A stretch of 64,000 nucleotides of DNA from Deltaproteobacteria bacterium (GTDB taxonomy: Bacteria; Desulfobacterota; Desulfobacteria; Desulfobacterales; SpSt-501), in the NCBI GenBank assembly GCA_016219005.1, contig JACRCN010000004.1:62001-126000 (forward strand), given 5' to 3'. Below the pieces are notes generated by a model. That model had not been told where the DNA came from. It saw nothing but the letters and a program-made list of their open reading frames with translations, and did not search any database. The translations under genes and the position numbers were made by a program. Positions 60,462-64,000 of the stretch are shown here, piece after piece (within the stretch, counting starts at the first letter, position 1; each line of letters begins with the position of its first letter).

Positions 60462-61334
60462 TCAGGAACGGCTCGGACGTTTCAGCCCCAGGATCGCTCT
60501 GGCCTCAGCCGGAGTGGCCGGTTCCTTCCCCAGCTCCCTGGCTATTCGCACCGTCCGCGCCACCAGTTGAGCATTCGTGGCCAACTCCCCTTTGCGGTAG
60601 TAAAGATTGTCTTCCAGCCCCACCCTGACACAGCCGCCCAGAACCATTGCCATGGTGGTCAGAGGGAGCTGGGCCGTTGCGACGGGCGTGCAATTAAATA
60701 TGGCATCGGCCGGCAGAAAATCGTGCAGAAGCATCAGCATCTTCGGCGTTGCATCGCAGGCCCCCTGATATCGCATGCCCATCACCAGGTTGATGTAATA
60801 CGGCTTGTCCAGCAGACCCTTTTCAATAACCGCATTCACCTCGCGAAACATGGCTAAATCGTATACTTCCATCTCCGGTTTGATTCCCAACTCTCTCATT
60901 CTGGAGACATACAATTCAATCTCATGGGGCATGTTCGACCATGGAATCCCGGCGTACCTGCCGGAAACCCGCATCATACTTCCCATGTTAAGCGAGGCCA
61001 TTTCCGGGGCGGCCTTCAGGCATTCGATCCGTTGCTCCTGGGTCAGGTTGGGGCCTCCCCCGGTACTGAACTGGATGATTGCATCGCATTTCTGGCGAAT
61101 CCCGTCCCGGATCTCCCCGAAGATCTCCGGGTTGGACGTGTTCTCGCCGCTTTTGTCGCGTGCATGAATATGAACGATGGCCGCCCCTTCATTGTAACAG
61201 GCATAGGAAGAAGCGACGATCTCATCGGGCTGTTCAGGAACATGGGGATTCATGGATTTGTTTACCAAGGCGCCGGTTTGGGCCACCGTGATAATGACTT
61301 TGTCTCTTGGGAGCTGCAGCGGCATGGCATTCAT
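60462..61334 (-). CDS. BKACE-family beta-keto acid cleavage enzyme (DUF849)
   Basis: 290 aa zinc-dependent enzyme of the family of 3-keto-5-aminohexanoate cleavage enzyme. These condense a beta-keto acid with acetyl-CoA and release acetoacetate plus a CoA thioester. Visible: zinc ligands His55 and His57 in VHIHARD, the QFSTGGGPNLT loop, and CVRVGLEDNLYYRKGELATNA with the conserved Glu. The start overlaps the preceding stop (ATGA). It lies in an operon with a 3-hydroxyacyl-CoA-dehydrogenase-like enzyme and TctCBA. The specific substrate is unknown. Confidence 0.9.
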   Translation of the reverse strand: MNAMPLQLPRDKVIITVAQTGALVNKSMNPHVPEQPDEIVASSYACYNEGAAIVHIHARDKSGENTSNPEIFGEIRDGIRQKCDAIIQFSTGGGPNLTQEQRIECLKAAPEMASLNMGSMMRVSGRYAGIPWSNMPHEIELYVSRMRELGIKPEMEVYDLAMFREVNAVIEKGLLDKPYYINLVMGMRYQGACDATPKMLMLLHDFLPADAIFNCTPVATAQLPLTTMAMVLGGCVRVGLEDNLYYRKGELATNAQLVARTVRIARELGKEPATPAEARAILGLKRPSRS

Positions 61335-62293
61335 CCTCTTTCCGGTGTGATAAGAAAATCAAGGGACTTGAGAACCTTCAGCAGCTTGTCATCCCTCTCC
61401 TTCAAGACGTCTTCATATTTTCTGTCCGAGTAATCGTAAAAGCCCCTTCCGGTCTTGACTCCGAAGTCCCCTTTTTCCACCAGATCGAAAAGACTTTTAG
61501 GTCGATTATTCAGTGGGGGTTCCACAAAATCGGGGTTCTCCAAATTCATCGCGCTCAGATCAAGACCCGTAAAATCATACCGCTGCACCAAACCCAGGAC
61601 CATCATCCGGGGGGCAAGGCTTGCCTTGACCGCCAGATCCAGTTGGTCGGCGGTGATGTAGCCGTTATCCAGAAGGAAGAAGGTTTCACGGCCCAGGATC
61701 CTGAGCATGCGGTTGATCGCGAAACCCGGCACGAATTTCCGCATCACGATGGGGGTCTTGCCCACCCGGCGGATAAGCGCAACTGTCGTATCGACGGTAT
61801 CCTCACTGCTCCGGGGGCCACGCACGACCTCCACCAGCGGAATGATCTGCGGCGGGGCAAACCAATGGGCAATCACGGTGCGGCTCTGTCGCCTTTCCGG
61901 CGTCACCTTGAAGATATCGAGAAAGGAAGTGTTGCTGGCGATGAGCGCATCGTCTTTGCAGCAGGCATCCAGTTGACGGAATAGGTTGCCCTTGATTTCC
62001 AGATTCTCCACAATGCATTCAAAGACCAGATCCGCACCGCTGACCGCGGTTTCCAGGTCGGTCGTAAAGGTCAATCGTTTTAGGACCTGCTCAATCTCGG
62101 CCTGCCGAAGCATATCGTGCTGCACGAAAGTTCCGAGGCTTGTCTTTACCACTTTCACGGCCCGTTCATGTTCCTCAGGCGCTTTGCTCCAAACGATTAC
62201 GGGATACCCGTGTTGGGCAAAGGTCTGCGCGATACCCGGCCCCATGGTTCCGCAGCCAAGGACCGTCACCTGGCGAATCTCATCCAGTTTCAT
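61331..62293 (-). CDS. 3-hydroxyacyl-CoA dehydrogenase family protein (possible 3-hydroxyacid dehydrogenase)
   Basis: 320 aa NAD-dependent dehydrogenase. Rossmann motif VLGCGTMGPGIAQTFAQHG; catalytic His in IAHWFAPPQIIPLVEVV; C-terminal domain from about residue 190 with KTGRGFYDY. The usual HFFNP motif reads HWFAP, so the conserved Asn after His is replaced. Relatives with such changes act on free hydroxy acids (L-carnitine or L-gulonate dehydrogenases) as well as CoA esters. GGAG precedes the ATG at 62291-62293. It lies directly behind a LacI operator. Confidence 0.85.
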   Translation of the reverse strand: MKLDEIRQVTVLGCGTMGPGIAQTFAQHGYPVIVWSKAPEEHERAVKVVKTSLGTFVQHDMLRQAEIEQVLKRLTFTTDLETAVSGADLVFECIVENLEIKGNLFRQLDACCKDDALIASNTSFLDIFKVTPERRQSRTVIAHWFAPPQIIPLVEVVRGPRSSEDTVDTTVALIRRVGKTPIVMRKFVPGFAINRMLRILGRETFFLLDNGYITADQLDLAVKASLAPRMMVLGLVQRYDFTGLDLSAMNLENPDFVEPPLNNRPKSLFDLVEKGDFGVKTGRGFYDYSDRKYEDVLKERDDKLLKVLKSLDFLITPERG

Positions 62294-62396
62294 TTTCAAC
62301 GCTCCCAGTTTTGAGGCTTTGTAACAAATCCCATTTACATGCTATGTGGAACAAAGAGAGAAATCTAGAAAAACTCCTTGGGGCCAGGGCAATTTC

Positions 62397-62410
62397 TGCA
62401 AACGTTTGCA
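62397..62410. promoter_or_regulatory. LacI-family operator, copy 1
   Basis: The perfect palindrome TGCAAACGTTTGCA lies between lacI and the dehydrogenase gene, 104 bases upstream of the latter's start. It is identical to the operator at 63514-63527. Such CG-centred palindromes are typical of LacI-family regulators. Confidence 0.85.
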
Positions 62411-62450
62411 ATAGATCGCCGAACAAGATGCCTTCCTTCGCACGCGCATT

Positions 62451-63500
62451 CTATACCTGCTTCTGGCCCTTCACGGCACAGGTAGAATCTCGGATGATCA
62501 ATTCAGAGGGAATAACGACATGTCTTTCGGGACAAGAACCGTTTTCAATCAATTGAATCAGCATTTGGGCAACGGTCTGCCCGATCTTTGTCACCGCAAT
62601 CTTGACGGTAGTCAATGGAGGTTGAAATAAATCCAGGATATCCGAGGAACCTATGGCTACAAACGATATATCTTCCGGAATCTTCAAGCCGCGGAGGTTT
62701 ATTTGGTGCAGCGCGCCGGGAGTGACGGTGTCGTTGATGCAGATGACACAGGTGGGTCTCTCGGGCAGATCCAGAAGGCGACCCATCAGTCGGAAACCAT
62801 CCGTCTTGGAGAAATCGCTCTCAACGATATAGTCGGAGTTATAGATTAGTCCTCGGTCCCTGAAGGCCGCCTGGTAAGCCTTGAAGCGTTCGACGGAGTA
62901 TTTTGAGTTCGACGTGCCGAGTATAAAAGCGATCTTGCGATGGCCAAGGTCGAGCAGGTAATTGACCGCTCGATAAACACACCGGACATTCTCAGAGTTG
63001 GCACTGGGGACGTCGATCCCGGAATTTTCCAGAAAGCCGGGTACCACCACCGCCGGGACGCCCTTATTTTCAAGCTCAGCAATGTTCTCGTCGTCTATCC
63101 GGTTGCCGATCACGATGATCCCGTCCACCAGCCGACGAAAATACAGGGAAGCATAACTCCCCTTCGCGTTTATGCTCAGTGTTAGATTGTAGTCATGCTG
63201 GTTTGCGATTTCGCTGATTCCCAGAAGCATCTGGGAGTAATAAGGGCTCTGGAAGGCAAACTCGCCGGTACGCGGTATGATAAGGCCCAGCACACCAATG
63301 CGCTTTTTAACCAGCGCTTTCGCGGAGGAGTTCGGTAAATAACCGAGATCGCCGGCAATCCGTTTGATGGTTTCCCGCAAGTCCGACCTGACCCCTCTCT
63401 TGTCGTTCAGGGCGCGGGAAACCGTCGAATAGGAAATACCAACCCTTTGGGCTATCGCCTTGATCGTGGGGGATGCAAGGGCGGTCTTTGCTTTTGTCAT
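62451..63500 (-). CDS. LacI-family transcriptional regulator
   Basis: 349 aa. The N-terminal HTH (TIKAIAQRVGISYSTVSRALN, residues 12-32) and hinge (SSAKALVKKR) are followed by a periplasmic-binding-protein-like effector domain (IGVLGLIIPRTGEF, VDGIIVIGNRID, PTCVICINDTVTPGAL). It is flanked by identical operators at 62397 and 63514 and is likely the local repressor for the tct/BKACE operon and the divergent thiolase gene, and of itself. Confidence 0.94.
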   Translation of the reverse strand: MTKAKTALASPTIKAIAQRVGISYSTVSRALNDKRGVRSDLRETIKRIAGDLGYLPNSSAKALVKKRIGVLGLIIPRTGEFAFQSPYYSQMLLGISEIANQHDYNLTLSINAKGSYASLYFRRLVDGIIVIGNRIDDENIAELENKGVPAVVVPGFLENSGIDVPSANSENVRCVYRAVNYLLDLGHRKIAFILGTSNSKYSVERFKAYQAAFRDRGLIYNSDYIVESDFSKTDGFRLMGRLLDLPERPTCVICINDTVTPGALHQINLRGLKIPEDISFVAIGSSDILDLFQPPLTTVKIAVTKIGQTVAQMLIQLIENGSCPERHVVIPSELIIRDSTCAVKGQKQV

Positions 63501-63505
63501 GATGC

Positions 63506-63534
63506 TTGATTATTGCAAACGTTTGCAGTATAGT
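63506..63534 (+). promoter_or_regulatory. Thiolase promoter with embedded LacI operator (copy 2)
   Basis: TTGATT (63506-63511), a 17-base spacer and TATAGT (63529-63534). The palindrome TGCAAACGTTTGCA (63514-63527) fills the spacer, so bound repressor would block RNA polymerase. It is also 13 bases upstream of the divergent lacI start. Downstream, GGGAGGGG precedes the thiolase ATG. Confidence 0.75.
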
Positions 63535-63593
63535 CAATAAATATTTATCGGGTGCGAATCTATTTAGCCGTCGATTAAGGGAGGGGCTTTACT

Positions 63594-64000
63594 ATGGAAA
63601 ATGTCGTGATCTTGAGCGCGGTACGAACTCCGATTGGCGCCTACGGGGGGGCTTTGAGGGACATCCCCGCCTATCGCCTTGGTGCCGTAGTGCTGAACGA
63701 AGCAGCCAGACGCGCCGGGATCGAGCCGGAGCAGGTCGATGATGTTATCATGGGGGTAGCCTACCAGAACGGCGAAAACGTAAATGCGGCACGAATGGCT
63801 CTGCTCGAGGCGGACTGGCCTGACACAATACCGGGAGTTGTGCTGGACCGCCGCTGCTGCTCCGGGATCGATTCCCTGTTTTTCGGGGCGATGAAGATCC
63901 AGACCGGCAACGCAGAGATCGTCATGACTGGCGGCATGGAATCGATGAGCCAAGCGGAGCTTTACATCCCCGGTGACATCAAATGGGGGTTGGGGGGCCG
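63594..64000 (+). CDS. Thiolase (acetyl-CoA acetyltransferase family), 3' end missing
   Basis: The ATG at 63594 with a GGGAGGGG ribosome-binding site opens a frame that runs off the window end (135 codons visible). Thiolase features: ILSAVRTPIGAYGGAL at the N-terminus, the catalytic Cys88 in DRRCCSGIDSLFFG, and MTGGMESMSQAELYIP. It is divergent from lacI and shares its operator, so it probably completes the BKACE pathway by thiolysing acetoacetyl-CoA or a related product. Confidence 0.93.
   Translation, partial: MENVVILSAVRTPIGAYGGALRDIPAYRLGAVVLNEAARRAGIEPEQVDDVIMGVAYQNGENVNAARMALLEADWPDTIPGVVLDRRCCSGIDSLFFGAMKIQTGNAEIVMTGGMESMSQAELYIPGDIKWGLGG

Noticed and set aside
1..64000. CRISPR arrays, tRNA/rRNA genes, prophage or integrase genes
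   Set aside because: No regularly spaced repeats, no tRNA T-arm with a cloverleaf, and no integrase, transposase or phage structural proteins were seen in either strand.

Overview
The window is high-GC DNA with dense operons, short spacers, frequent ATGA stop/start overlaps and many Shine-Dalgarno starts. A complex I operon, a sigma-54 activator, Lon, tripartite tricarboxylate transport, glycolate and lactate Fe-S oxidases, an Aquifex-like ~650 aa aconitase and several tiny Cys-rich proteins suggest a chromosomal segment of a Gram-negative bacterium, most likely Desulfobacterota (Deltaproteobacteria). That placement is an inference from gene content. I saw no phage, plasmid, CRISPR, rRNA or tRNA genes.

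Layout. 1-7207: 3' part of a complex I operon, nuoH(partial)IJKLMN. 7262-11797: an OYE-type reductase, glpD and a convergent sigma-54 activator. 12180-17143: PilZ protein, four tiny Cys-containing proteins interleaved with a PNPOx-fold protein, tryptophanyl-tRNA synthetase and aconitase. 17268-17334: a chimeric scrap of glpD. 17495-24235: amidohydrolase plus a complete dipeptide-type ABC importer. 24229-26289: a DAHP synthase/prephenate dehydratase fusion behind an attenuator whose leader peptide contains FFFWWF. 26380-33614: TIM-barrel lipoprotein, Lon, a possible small RNA, a sodium/solute symporter, a decayed LON-domain gene, a MITE-like repeat and an SppA-like protease. 33714-46129: two- and three-carbon acid metabolism (HOGA-like aldolase, glyoxylate-carboligase-like enzyme, IclR regulator, lutABC, glcF, fused glcDE, MFS transporter). 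46228-52720: glycerophosphodiester/glycerol-3-phosphate uptake (exported GDPD, ugpBAEC, cytosolic GDPD). 52827-53421: a second PilZ protein and a small RR-rich protein. 53471-56968: thiamine salvage (thiE, fused ECF module, thiW, TPP riboswitch). 57184-64000: tctCBA with a BKACE enzyme, a 3-hydroxyacyl-CoA-dehydrogenase-like enzyme, a thiolase and a LacI regulator flanked by two identical operators.

How the genes fit together. Exported GDPD, UgpBAEC and UgpQ would yield glycerol-3-phosphate, which GlpD oxidises into the quinone pool. GlcDEF and LutABC oxidise glycolate and lactate, and the aldolase and carboligase both handle glyoxylate. The terminal locus reads as one regulon: import an acid, oxidise a 3-hydroxy acid, cleave the resulting beta-keto acid with acetyl-CoA, and thiolyse the acetoacetyl unit. 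The most notable observations are the Phe/Trp leader attenuator, the Cys-rich microprotein cluster (one with a mirror-symmetric Cys ladder, one in frame with TrpRS), the LacI-controlled BKACE regulon, a ~140 bp inverted repeat pair, and the glpD scrap.
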